Shown: in pieces, positions 48,938-60,100 of the stretch
Position numbering within the stretch: position 1 is the first letter of the stretch
Layout: every line of letters begins with the position of its first letter
Assembly (NCBI GenBank): GCA_949361645.1
Contig: OX442436.1
Coordinates: forward strand, 3,410,032 to 3,474,031
Length of the DNA stretch: 64,000 bases
Source: Spongilla lacustris
Lineage: Eukaryota; Porifera; Demospongiae; Spongillida; Spongillidae
Direction: 5' to 3'
Translations under genes and position numbers: made by a program
Notes under the pieces: generated by a model
Told to the model about the DNA's origin: nothing
The model's input: the letters and a program-made list of their open reading frames with translations, nothing else
Databases searched by the model: none

Positions 48938-48964
48938 TCTTGGCCAAGAACTTCTTGCTGGGAA
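48937..48964 (-). repeat. Right terminal inverted repeat of nested element
   Basis: Read on minus it is TTCCCAGCAAGAAGTTCTTG plus GCCAAGAT, matching the left end at 24 of 28 positions. Its last two bases overlap the candidate AAG duplication (48963-48965). Confidence 0.8.
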
Positions 48965-48965
48965 G

Positions 48966-51900
48966 GACTGCTTGTAACATGCTGAAATCCGAAGCTGCGA
49001 GAAAAATCCTTCATTTCTGCAGCAGAAAACTGGGGGCCATTATCACTTACTAGAGTCTCTGGAATACCATACCTGGAAAATATATTTTTCATTGCCTCTA
49101 CCACTGCACATGAAGCTGTTGAAGTTAACTTGACAACTTCGAAATAACGAGAAAAATAGTCCACAACAACTAAATAGTTCATTCTGTTCAGTTCAAACAA
49201 ATCAGCTCCCAACCTCTGCCAAGGATAATCAGGAGAGTCTAAAGCAATCATTGGTTCTTTATAGTGTCTGGTTTGTTTAACACATGTGTGACATTGTTTT
49301 ACCATGGTTTCAATATCTGTTGTTAGGCCAGGCCACCACACAGCTGACAATGCCCTGAGACGGCAACGCTCAATTCCCTGATGACCTTGGTGAATCTTCT
49401 CTAATGTATGCACCTGTAATTGCTTGGGAACAACTATTCTATCACCAAACAAAAGAAGTCCTTTGTTGACTGTCAGTTTTCCTTGATGTTGCCAATACGG
49501 TTTTACCTCTGGTTTCAGTTGGTGTTTATCAGGCCAGCCAGATGAACAATAACTAACCAATGTCATCACAGTGGTGTCTTGGCCTTGAGCGACTCTATAT
49601 TTATCAATCACTTCTTCACTACCAGGTAGGCTAGAACACACAACAGCTACCAACCTTTCTACGTCCTCTTGAGGGCATACAGCTGATTTGTGAGGTGTAG
49701 ATGTTGGAGCCCTCGATAATGTATCAGCTATATACATCAGCTTCCCAGGAACATGGTGAATGGAAAAGTCAAATCTCATCAACCGAAGTCTAAACCTAAG
49801 TACTCTAGGTGGTAGGTTATCAAACAACTTGGTGCTCAACAGGGGTACTAAGGGTTTATGATCAGTTTCAATAGCAAATCGTCTGCCAAGGACATGGTCT
49901 GAAAATTTTTCACATGCCCATGTAATAGCAAGGGCTTCCTTTTCTATCTGGGCATAATGGGTTTCAGCTTCTAACAATGACCGTGATGCATTAGAAACAG
50001 GTTTCCAGTCATGGCCCCTTTTTTTAAGAAGAACTGCGCCCAACCCATAGGAAGATGCATCCGCTGAAATAAGAATTTCTACATTTGGGTCATAAAATGC
50101 AAGGACCGTAGGCTGACATAGCTCAGCCTTAATAGAGGAGAACGATTCCTCTTGTGCAGGACCCCAAATCCAAGCCGACTTTACACTTAGTAACTCCCTA
50201 AGTGGTTGAGAAATTTGGGCAAGGTTTTGAGAGAATTTTCCAAGCTGGTTAACCATACCCATAAATCTCCTTAGTTCAGATATATTTGTTGGTGGTCTCA
50301 TTGCATGTATAGCTGCTGTTTTATCTAGATCAGCCCTGATTCCTTCTTGGTCCACAACATGACCTAAATACTTCACCTTATCGGCCCCAAAAACACATTT
50401 CTCTTTATTCAACGTTAGCCCTGCATTCTGCATACGTCCAAAAACTGCATACAGTCGCTTGTCATGTTCTTCTTGATTTTGTCCATAAACTAAAACATCA
50501 TCAGCTAAACATAACACCCCCTCAAGACCTTCTAGCATGTTGCACATTCGTTTCTGAAAGTGCTCTGGGGCACTGGAGATGCCAAACGGCAATTTATTGA
50601 AACTGAATCGTCCAAAAGGAGTAATAAATGTAGTCAATTTGCGAGAAGCTTCAGAAAGTGGGATTTGCCAAAAGCCTGACATAGCATCTAGTTTGCTGAA
50701 TACCTTAGCTCCTTTTAATTGGGCAAGAGTTTCATCTACCCTAGGAAGAGGGTATATTTCTCTCTGGACACTCTTATTCAGATGTGTGAGATCCACACAA
50801 ATCCTGATCTTACCATTGGCTTTTGGTATGACCACCATTCCTGAACACCAAGCAGTGGGTTCATCTATTTTGGATATAATCCCCTCAGATTCCATTCGTT
50901 CTATTTCTTTACAAACTGGCTCTCGAAGGGATATTGGGACCCTTCTTGGCACACATAAAGCCAATGGCTTGGCATCAGGGCAGAGCTTAATTTCATACGG
51001 ATCTTTGAGATTTCCCAAACCCTTGAACAATGCTGGAAATTTCTGGACTATCACTGACCCCCTGTCCTCTTCCACTGCATCCATTCTAGTCATTAGGTTC
51101 AGAGCTTTAACAGCAGGTAAACCTAACAAACAATTCCTCAAATCTTTAATGACATAAATTGTCTGCTTCACTGAGGTACCTTTATAGGCAAGGACACCAA
51201 CAAACTGCCCTACAACAGGCAAAGGTTCATGCGCAGGTCCATATAGGGTCTTCAATGGGACCTGTAATCGTGGTCGTTTACTTTGTATCCATACATTTTC
51301 AGACACTGCAGTTACTTCCGCTCCAGTATCTATTTGAAATGATACCTCTTTGTTCCCCAAGGTCAGATTTACGAACCATGATCTAGAGTCCTCCTCCCCT
51401 AATGTGTTTAAGAAGGCTGTGCTTAAGCTGTTATCCTCCTGGTCACCTACAAGGGTGGTGGGTATGCTCCGAGACTTACAACAGGATTGGAAATGCCCTC
51501 TCTTGTGGCAATGATAACACACAGCATTGAACGCTGGGCACTTGCCTCTTCTATGTTTCCTACCACAGCGACTACAATCAACATTACTCACACTACTACC
51601 ACTATCCTCCTCACTCTTTTTAGATAATGCTGCTACTTCTACTAACTCTTTACATGATGAGGTCTCCTTAAGCGCTGACTGCTGTTGTTGTTGCACTGCC
51701 TCCGTTTGCCTCACTCTTTTCGTCCCTTTCTCCAGTGTAAGCTCAGGATCTAACTGAAGTGTCATAGACAAAGCTTTGTCGGTAATGCCTATCACTATAC
51801 GGTCCCGTATGAGCTCTTCAGTTAAAGCCCCAAAGTTGCAATTTCTAGCTAGACTATGCAAGTCAACCACATATTGTTCGACAGACTCCCCGTCCCATTG

Positions 51901-52008
51901 GTTACGAGAGTTAAACTTGGCCCTTTCAAAAATGACGTTCTTACGCACCCCGAAATAAGCGTCGAAGGCATTTACTACCTCATCGTACTTCATTTTTGCT
52001 TTATCCAC
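48966..52008 (-). pseudogene. pol: Gag-Pol of the Ty3/gypsy element, up to the insertion
   Basis: Continuous minus-strand frame after the gag stop. In order: rest of capsid-like gag; two CCHC-type zinc knuckles (~aa 140-178; CSRCGRKHRRGKC and CYHCHKRGHFQSC); aspartic protease with DTGA (~aa 228); reverse transcriptase (~aa 350-530) with FSKLDAMSGFWQI and the catalytic pair in LADDVLVYG; RNase H (~aa 640-765) with SADAS, EKEA, TDHKPL and ADTLSR; integrase zinc module (H-x3-H ... CHTC, ~aa 870-910); and the integrase core with GADLFEL and SDNGPQF, the first two catalytic Asps. It then runs about 37 codons into the nested element (stop at 48853) and so lacks the catalytic Glu. The first codons come directly after a TAG, so no native start exists here. 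Confidence 0.95.
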
Positions 52009-52011
52009 TAT

Positions 52012-52203
52012 CTAAAAGGCCAACAAAACATCTTCTCCCTCTTCTCCCAAACAGTATAAGAGTGAGCTAACCTGTCTGCTTTCTTCTTCTTTTGCTAACC
52101 CAGAGGCGAGGCAAAACTGTTCAAATCTCCTCTTCCAGTGAGGCCATTCATCAGGGTTCTTGAAGTCAAACACGGGCGGTGGTTCAAAACAAATATTTGC
52201 CAT
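52012..52203 (-). pseudogene. gag: Gag N-terminus of the LTR element, cut by an in-frame TAG
   Basis: ATG at 52201-52203 starts MANICFEPPPVFDFKNPDEW, 20 bp inside the 5' LTR, with PHWKRRFEQFCLASGL following, a typical Ty3/gypsy gag opening. TAG at 52012-52014 ends it after 63 codons. The next codons, I-V-D-K-A-K-M-K-Y-D-E-V, continue gag in the same frame, so this is a point nonsense mutation or, less likely, a readthrough site. A longer open frame that begins inside the LTR (to 52302) has no support as the start. Confidence 0.9.
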
Positions 52204-52204
52204 C

Positions 52205-52222
52205 TCTACACAGCTGCCACCA
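52205..52222 (-). promoter_or_regulatory. Primer-binding site for minus-strand synthesis
   Basis: Directly after the 5' LTR the coding strand reads TGGTGGCAGCTGTGTAGA. Starting with TGG, complementary to a tRNA CCA end, and touching the LTR is the standard arrangement. The matching tRNA cannot be named without a tRNA set. Confidence 0.8.
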
Positions 52223-52328
52223 TGTTGTAATACGAGCACTGACTTAATTATCAAAACTGCGCATGCGCTAAATACATACAAGCATATTAGATACGTACAC
52301 ATACAATAAACATATACTTCATGTCACA
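52223..52328 (-). repeat. 5' LTR (106 bp)
   Basis: Plus strand TGTTGTAATACGAGCACTGA to CTTCATGTCACA, TG...CA borders. It pairs with 45082-45187. At 106 bp it is among the shorter LTRs of the superfamily. Confidence 0.95.
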
Positions 52329-52333
52329 CCAGG
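52329..52333. repeat. Target-site duplication, right copy (CCAGG)
   Basis: Identical to 45077-45081. Satellite C resumes directly with CTGAGATATTCACAATAC. Confidence 0.95.
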
Positions 52334-52710
52334 CTGAGATATTCACAATACATGTAGTATCATTAAAATCATAATAATGACCTCTAATAATTAAACCATT
52401 ACTAGTTAGTAAATCTAGATCCATGTGGATAGTATGTCTGAGTGCATTAGATTTAATTTACCATTCAATGGTTTATGATTAACTATGTTAAACCATAAGT
52501 GTTATTTATACACTGAGATATTCACAATACATGTAGTATCCTTATAACGACTTTTAATAATTAAACCATTACTAGTTAGTAAATCTAGATCCATATGGAT
52601 AGTATGTCTGAATGTATCAGATTTAATTTACCATTGAATGGTTTATGATAAACCATGTTAAACCATAAGTGTTATTTCTCAACTGAGATATTCACAATAC
52701 ATGTATAATC

Positions 52711-52905
52711 AAAGGTTATAAACATATAATAATAATAATAATAACAAAGAATATGAACATGAAATACATACAATAACACACAAAACACACACAAACTACT
52801 ACAGAAGCTACTAGATATATATTATGTACAAAAGAAACATGAGAATGGGTGCTAAAATTCATTCCGGCAGGTATGGAAGCCCAGCTCCATCTTCAATAAT
52901 CATGT
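52711..52905. other. ~195-bp non-satellite insertion in satellite C with (AAT)n microsatellite
   Basis: Satellite sequence breaks after ATTCACAATACATGTATAAT and resumes near AAATCATAATAATGAC. The insert has ATAATAATAATAATAATAAC (~52725), an AC-rich tract and a more ordinary stretch (GGCAGGTATGGAAGCCCAGC). No TIR or duplication was found. Confidence 0.7.
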
Positions 52906-53599
52906 AAATCATAATAATGACTTTCTATTACTAGTTAGTAAATCTAGATCCTTACGGATAGTATGTCTGAGTGTATTAGATTTAAATTACCATTTACTTG
53001 TTTATGATAAACCATGCTAAACTATGTGTTATTTCCACACTGAGATATTCACAATAAATGGTGTATCATTAAAATCATAATAATAATTAAACCATTACTA
53101 GTTAGTTAATCTAGATCCATACGGATAGTATGTCTGAGTGTACTAGATTTAAATTACCATTGACTTGTTTATGATCAACCATGCTAAACCATGTGTTATT
53201 TCCACACTGAGATATTCACAATAAATGTTGTATCATTAAAATCATAATAACGACTTTTAATAATTAAACCATTACTAGTTAGTAAATTTAGATCCATATG
53301 GATAGTATGTCTGAGTGTATTAGATTAAATTCACCATTGAATGGTTTATCATAAACGATGTGAAACCAGAAGTGTTATTTCTAAACCGAGTATTCACAAT
53401 AAATGGTGTATCATTAAAATCATAATAACTACTTTTAATAATTAAACCATTACTAGTTAGTAAATCTAAATCCATATGGACAGTGTGTCTGAGTGTAATA
53501 GATTTAGTTTACCATTGAATGGTTTATGATAAACCATCTTAAACCATAAGTGTTATTTCTATACTGAGATATTCACAATACATGTTACTAGTATCATTA

Positions 53600-55010
53600 A
53601 AATCATAATAACGACTATTAATAATTAAACCATAACTAGTTAGTAAATCTAGAACGATATGGATAGTATGTCTGAGTGTATTAAATTTCATTTACCATTG
53701 AATCGTTTATGATAAACCTGTTAAACCATACGTGTTATTTCCACACTAAGATATTGATCATACATGGTGTATCATTAAAATCATAAAAACGACTATTAAT
53801 AATTAAACCATTACTAGTTAGTGAATCTAGATCCATATGGATAGTATGTCGGAGTGTATTAGATTTAATTTACCATTCAATGGTTTATGATCAACCATAT
53901 TAAACCATGCGTTATTTCAAAACCTAGATATTCACAATACAAGTATTATCATTACAATCATAATAAGGACTTTTCCATTACTAGTTAGTAAATCTAGATC
54001 CATATGGACAGTATGTCTGAGTGCATTAGATTCAATTTACCATTGAATGGTTTATGATAAACCATGTTAATCCATAAGTGTTATTTCTACAGAGATTTTC
54101 ACAATACATGTAGTATCATTAAAATCATAATAACAACTTTCAATAATTAAACCATTACTCGTTAGTAAATCTAGATCCATATGGATAGTATGTCTGAGTG
54201 TATTAGATTTAATTTACCATTGAATGGTTTATGATAAACCATGTTAACCATAAGTATTATTTCCACACTGAGATATTCACAATAAATGGTGTATCATTAA
54301 AATCATAATAACTACTTTTAATAATTAAACCATTTCTAGTTAGTAAATCTAAATCCATATGGACAGTGTGTCTGAGTGTAATAGATTTAGTTTACCATTG
54401 AATGGTTTATGATACACCATCTTAAACCATAAGTGTTATTTCTATACTGAGATATTCACAATACATGTAGTATCATTAAAATCATAATAACGACTATTAA
54501 TAATTAAACTATAACTAGTTAGTAAATCTAGAACGATATGGATAGTATGTATGAGTGTATTAAATTTCATTTACCATTGAATCGTTTATGATAAACTTGT
54601 TAAACCATACGTGTTATTTCCACACTAAGATATTGATCATACATGGTGTATCATTAAAATCATAAAAACGACTATTAATAATTAAACCATTACTAATTAG
54701 CGAATCTAGATCCATATGGATAGTATGTCGGAGTGTATTAGATTTAATTTACCATTGAATGGTTTATGATCAACCATATTAAACCATGCGTTATTTCAAA
54801 ACCTAGATATTCACAATACAAGTATAATCATTACAATCATAATAAGGACTTTTCCATTACTAGTTAGTAAATCTAGATCCATATGGATAGTATGTCTGAG
54901 TGCATTAGATTCAATTTACCATTGAATGGTTTATGATAAACCATGTTAATCCATAAGTGTTATTTCTACACTGAGATTTTCACAATACATGTAGTATCAT
55001 TAAAATCATA
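53600..55010 (-). repeat. Higher-order repeat of satellite C, ~880 bp (5 monomers), two copies
   Basis: The diagnostic variant AGAACGATATGGATAGTATG occurs at 53651 and 54530 (879 bp apart), followed in both copies by TTTCATTTACCATTGAATCG, CTAAGATATTGATCATACAT, a unit lacking ~20 bp (AATAAGGACTTTTCCATTAC) and ATTCAATTTACCATTG. The order of variant monomers is the same, so five monomers were duplicated as a block. Confidence 0.85.
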
Positions 55011-57130
55011 ATAACGACTTTCAATAATTAAACCATTACTCGTTAGTAAATCTAGATCCATATGGATAGTATGTCTGAGCGTATTAGATTTAATTTACCA
55101 TTGAATGGTTTATGATAAACCATGTTAAACCATAAGTGTTATTTCCAGGCTGAGATATTCACAATACATGTAGTATCATTAAAATCATAATGACGACTTT
55201 TAATAATTAAACCATTACTAGTTAGTAAATCTAGATCCATATGGACAGTATGTCTGAGTGTATTAGATTTAATTTACCATTGAATGGTTTATGATAAACC
55301 ATGTTAAACCATAAGTGTTATTTCCAGGCTGAGATATTCACAATACATGTAGTATCATCAAAATCATAATAACGACCTCCAATAATTAAACCATTACTAG
55401 TTAGTAATTCTATATCCATATGGACAGTATGTCTGAGTGTATTAGATTTAATTTACCATTGAATGGTTTATGATAAACCATGTTAAACCATAAGTGTTAT
55501 TCCCAGGCTGAGATATTCACAATACATGTAGTATCATTAAAATCATAATGACGACCAATAATAATTAAACCATTACTAGTTAATAAATCTATATCCATAT
55601 GGACAGTATGTCTGAGTGTATTAGATTTAATTTACCATTGAATGGTTTATGATAAACCATGTTTAACCATAAGTGTTATTTCTAGGCTGAGATATTCACA
55701 ATACATGTAGTATCAATAAAATCATAATGACGACCAATAATAATTAAATTATTACTAGTTAGTAAATCTAGATCCATATGGACAGTGTGTCTGAGTGTAT
55801 TAGATTTAATTTACCATTGAATGGTTTATGATAAACCATGTTAAACCATAAGTATTATTTCCACACTGAGATATTCACAATCAATGGTGTATCATTAAAA
55901 CCATAAGGACATTTAATAATTAAACCATTACTAGTTAGTAAATCTAGATCCATATGGATAGTATGTCTGAGTGTATCAAATTTATATTACCATTGAATGG
56001 TTTAGGATAAACATTGTTAAATTTACTATAAGTGTTATTTCCACACTGAGATATTCACAATACATGGTGTATCATTAAAATCGTAATAACAACGTTCAAT
56101 AATTAAACCATTACTAGTTAGTAAATTTAGATCCATATGGATAGTATGTCGAGATATTCACAATACATGGTGTATCATTAAAATCGTAATAACGACTTTT
56201 AAAAATTAAACCATTACAAGTTAGTAAATCTAGAACCATATAGATAGTATGTCTGAATGTGTTAGAATTAAATTACCATTGAATGGTTAATGATAAACCA
56301 TGTTAAACCATAAGTGTTATTTCTTCTAAACTAAGATATTCACAATACATGTAGTATCATTAAAATCATAATAACGACTTTTAACAATTAAACCATAACT
56401 AGTTAGTAAATCTTGATATATTTCTATAGTATGTCCGAGTGTATTAAATTTAATTTACCATTGAATGGTTTATGATAACCCATGTTAAACCTAAAGTATT
56501 ATTTCCACACTGAGATATTCACAATACATGTAGTATCATTAAAATAATAATGACTTTAACTAATTAAACCATTACTAATTAGAAAATCTAGATTCATATG
56601 GATAGTATGTTTGAATGTATTAGAATAAAATTACCATTGAATGGTTTATGATAAACAATGTTAAACCATGAGTTATTTCTTCTAAACTGAGATATTCACA
56701 ATACATGTAGTATCATTAAAATCATAATAACGACTTTTAACACTTAAACCATAACTAGTTAGTAAATCTTGATCCTTATGTATAGTATGTCCGAGTGTAT
56801 TAAATTTAATTTACCATTGAATGGTTTATGAAAAACCATGTTAAACCATAAGTGTTATTTCCACACTGAGATATTCACAGTACATGTAGCATCATCGAAA
56901 TAATAACGATTTTTAATAATTAAACCATTACTAGTTAGAAAATCTAGATCCATATGGATAGTAGATAGTATGTAGTATCATTAAAATCATAAAAACGACT
57001 TTTAATAATTAAACCATTATAAGTTAGTAAATCTAGATTCATATGGATAGTATGTCTGAGTGTATTAGATGTAATTTACCATTGAATGGTTGAGATATTC
57101 ACAATACATGTAGTATCATTAAAATCATAA

Positions 57131-60100
57131 AGAACAGAAAAACTTAAAACAGAACACGGCACAGTTATGTTGAATGACAGCAGTGATGTTATCTCTTCTA
57201 GGAATAATCAACGATTCCTTCATGCAAGTGCGGGTCTGGCTTCAGCATTCGATTGAAAAGGTTTCCACCCATGGAAAATTTGACTATCTGACCTTCAAGG
57301 TGTATATTAGGACTTTAAACAGAACAAGGCGCAGTTATGTAGAATGACAGCACTGATGAATTCTCTTCTAGTAATAATTATCGATTCCTCCATGCAAGTT
57401 TGGGTATGGCTTCAGCTATCAATTGAAAAGAAGGTTCACACCCATACATTCTCTATGGGAAAATCTGACTAAAGCACTGTAGAGATGTAGATTATCGACA
57501 TAAAACCGAACAAGGCACAGTTATGTCGAATGACAGCACTTATGTATTCTCTTCTAGGAATAATCATCGATTCATCCATACAGGTGCACGTGTGCCTTCA
57601 GGATCCAATTGAAAAGAAGGTTTACACCCATACATTCTCTATGGGAAAATCTGACTATCTGACCTTCAAGGTGTAAATTAGGACTTTAAACAGAACAAGG
57701 CGCAGTTATGTCGAATGACAGCACTGATGTATTCTCTTGTACGAATAATCATCGACTCCTCCATACAGGTGCAGGTGTGGCTTCAGGATACAATTGAAGA
57801 GGAGGTTCATACCCATACATTCTCTATGGGAAAATTTGACTATCTGACCTTCAAGGTGTAAATTAGGACTTTAAACAGAACAACATGCAGTTATGTCGAA
57901 TGACAGCACTAATGTATTCTCTTCTAGGAATAATCATCGATTCCTCCATACAGGTGCGAGTGTGGCATCAGAATCCAAATGAAAAGGAGGTTCCCACCCA
58001 TACATTCTCTTCGGGAAAATCTGCCTATCTAACCATCAAGATGTAGATTATCGACGTAAAACAGAACAAGGCACAGTTATGTCGAATGACAGCACTGATG
58101 TAATCTCTTCTAGGAATGATCATCGATTCCTCCATGCAAATGCGGGTATGGCTTCAGGATTCAATTGAAAAGAAGGTTCCCACCCATACATTCTCTATGG
58201 GAAAATCGGAATATATGACCATCAAGATGTAGACTAGCTACGTAAAAAAGAATTAGGCACAGTTATGTCGAATGATCTCTATGGGAAAATCTGACTATCT
58301 GACCATCAAGGTGTAAATTAGGACTTTAAACAGAACAAGGCGCAGTTATGTCGAATGACAGCACTAATGTATTCCCTTGTAGAAATAATCATCGATTCCT
58401 CCATACAGGTGCAAGTGTGGCATCAGAATCCAAATGAAAAGGAGGTTCCCACCCATACATTCTTAATGGGAAAATCTGACTATCTGAATATCAAGATGTC
58501 GATTATCAACATAAAACAGAACAAGGCACAGTTATGTTGAATGACAGCACTGATATATTCTCTTCTAGGAATAATCATCGATTCCTCCATGCAAGTGCGG
58601 GTATGGCATCAGGATCCAATTGAAAAGAAGGTTCACACCCATACATTCTCTATGGGAAAGTCTGAATATATCACCATCAAGATGTAGACTAGCGACATAA
58701 AACAGAATTAGGCAAAGTTATGTCGAATGACAGCACTGATGTATTCTCCTCTAGGAATAACCATCGATTCCTCCATGCAAGTGCGGGTATGGCTTCAGGA
58801 TTCAATTGAAAAGAAGGTTCCCACCCATACATTCCATATGGGAAAATCTGAATATATGACCATCAAGATGTAGACTAGCTACGTAAAAAAGAATTAGGCA
58901 CAGTTATGTCGAATGATCTCTATGGGAAAACCTGACTATCTGACCATCAAGGTGTAAATTAGGACTTTAAACAGAACAAGGCGCAGTTATGTCGAATGGC
59001 AGCACTAATGTATTCCCTTGTAGAAATAATCATCGATTCCTCCATACAGGTGCGAGTGTGGCATCAGAATCCAAATGAAAAGGAGGTTCCCACCCATACA
59101 TTCTTAATGGGAAAATCTGACTATCTGAATATCAAGATGTCGATTATCGACATAAAACAGAACAAGGCACAGTTATGTTGAATGACAGCACTGATATATT
59201 CTCTTCTAGGAATAATCATCGATTCCTCCTAGCAAGTGCGGGTATGGCATCAGGATCCAATTGAAAAGAAGGTTCACACCCATACATTCTCTATGCGAAA
59301 GTCTGAATATATCACCATCAAGATGTAGACTAGCGACATAAAACAGAATTAGGCACAGTTATGTCGAATGACAGCACTGATGTATTCTCCTCTAGGAATA
59401 ACCATCGATTCCTCCATGCAAGTGCGGGTATGGCTTCAGGATTCAATTGAAAAGAAGGTTCCCACCCGTACATTCCATATGGGAAAATCTGAATATATGA
59501 CCATCAAGATGTAGACTAGCTACGTAAAAAAGAATTAGGCACAGTTATGTCGAATGATCTCTATGGGAAAATCTGACTATCTGACCATAAAGGTGTAAAT
59601 TAGGACTTTAAACAGAACAAGGCGCAGTTATGTCGAATGACAGCACTAATGTATTCCCTTGTAGAAATAATCATCGATTCCTCCATACAGGTGCGAGTGT
59701 GGCATCAGAATCCAAATGAAAAGAAGGTTCACACCCATACATTCTCTATGGGAAAATCGGACTAAAGCACTGTAGAGATGTAGATTATCGACATAAAACC
59801 GAACAAGGCACAGTTATGTCGAATGACAGCACTTATGTATTCTCTTCTAGGAATAATCATCGATTCATCCATACAGGTGCACGTGTGCCTTCAGGATCCA
59901 ATTGAAAAGAAGGTTTACACCCATACATTCTCTATGGGAAAATCTGACTATCTGACCATCAAGGTGTAAATTAGGACTTTAAACAGAACAAGGCGCAGTT
60001 ATGTCGAATGACAGCACTGATGTATTCTCTTGTACGAATAATCATCGACTCCTCCATACAGGTGCAGGTGTGGCTTCAGGATACAATTGAAGAGGAGGTT

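Larger units (their letters stand above)
45825..48962. mobile_element. ~3.1-kb TIR element (DNA-transposon-like) nested in the integrase gene
   Basis: The insert has imperfect 28-bp terminal inverted repeats starting TTCCCAGCAA (24 of 28 matched), a candidate 3-bp duplication (AAG), repeated CCAAG/CTTGG motifs just inside both ends and a 27-bp perfect hairpin near the right end. Three-base duplications are known for CACTA-type and Academ-type DNA transposons, but the ends here start with TTCCC/CCC and not CACTA/G, and I see no transposase motif, so the superfamily is open. The interior is AT-rich host-like DNA. On minus it holds a spliced ORF with poly(A) signal (46506-47585). It may be a non-autonomous element carrying a captured gene, or an unfamiliar autonomous element with an intron-containing gene. 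Confidence 0.75.
45082..52328 (-). mobile_element. Ty3/gypsy LTR retrotransposon inserted in satellite C, interrupted by a second element
   Basis: The element spans two 106-bp LTRs, has a 5-bp TSD, and reads on minus: 5' LTR (52223-52328), primer-binding site, gag, protease, RT, RNase H, integrase, purine-rich tract, 3' LTR (45082-45187). Without the 3.1-kb insert it would be about 4.1 kb, compact for this superfamily. RT-RNase H-integrase order (integrase last) places it in Ty3/gypsy. The sequence style resembles invertebrate K02A2.6-like elements. The LTRs differ at 7 of 106 positions, so insertion is not recent. The copy is dead: an in-frame TAG in gag, an in-frame TGA in the integrase C-terminus and the large insertion in the integrase core. 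Confidence 0.95.
52334..57130 (-). repeat. Satellite C, right arm part 2 (reverse orientation), more diverged
   Basis: The array resumes after the LTR element in the same orientation and phase. Most monomers carry TTCCACACTGAGATATTC or a close variant (CTATACTGAG) in place of CCAGGCTGAG. Indels are common: truncated units at ~56145, ~56965 and ~57090. Between ~55.1 and 55.8 kb a short run of CCAGGCTGAG monomers reappears. The array ends at AAAATCATAA (57130), where satellite D starts. Confidence 0.93.

Noticed and set aside
45825..48962. Helitron identity for the nested element
   Set aside because: There is no TC...CTRR end pair and no A/T target; instead there are inverted repeats at both ends and a probable 3-bp duplication.
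48853..48965. C-terminal tail of pol (EVLGQDSWPPGRILARW...) as a novel domain
   Set aside because: It is read-through into the TIR and hairpin of the inserted element, not retroelement coding.
50579..51757. Plus-strand frames opposite pol, up to 192 codons
   Set aside because: Antisense shadows of the gag-pol reading frame, without motifs of their own.
34297..57130. CENP-B box in satellite C
   Set aside because: No TTCG-N4-A-N2-CGGG motif is present in the monomer.
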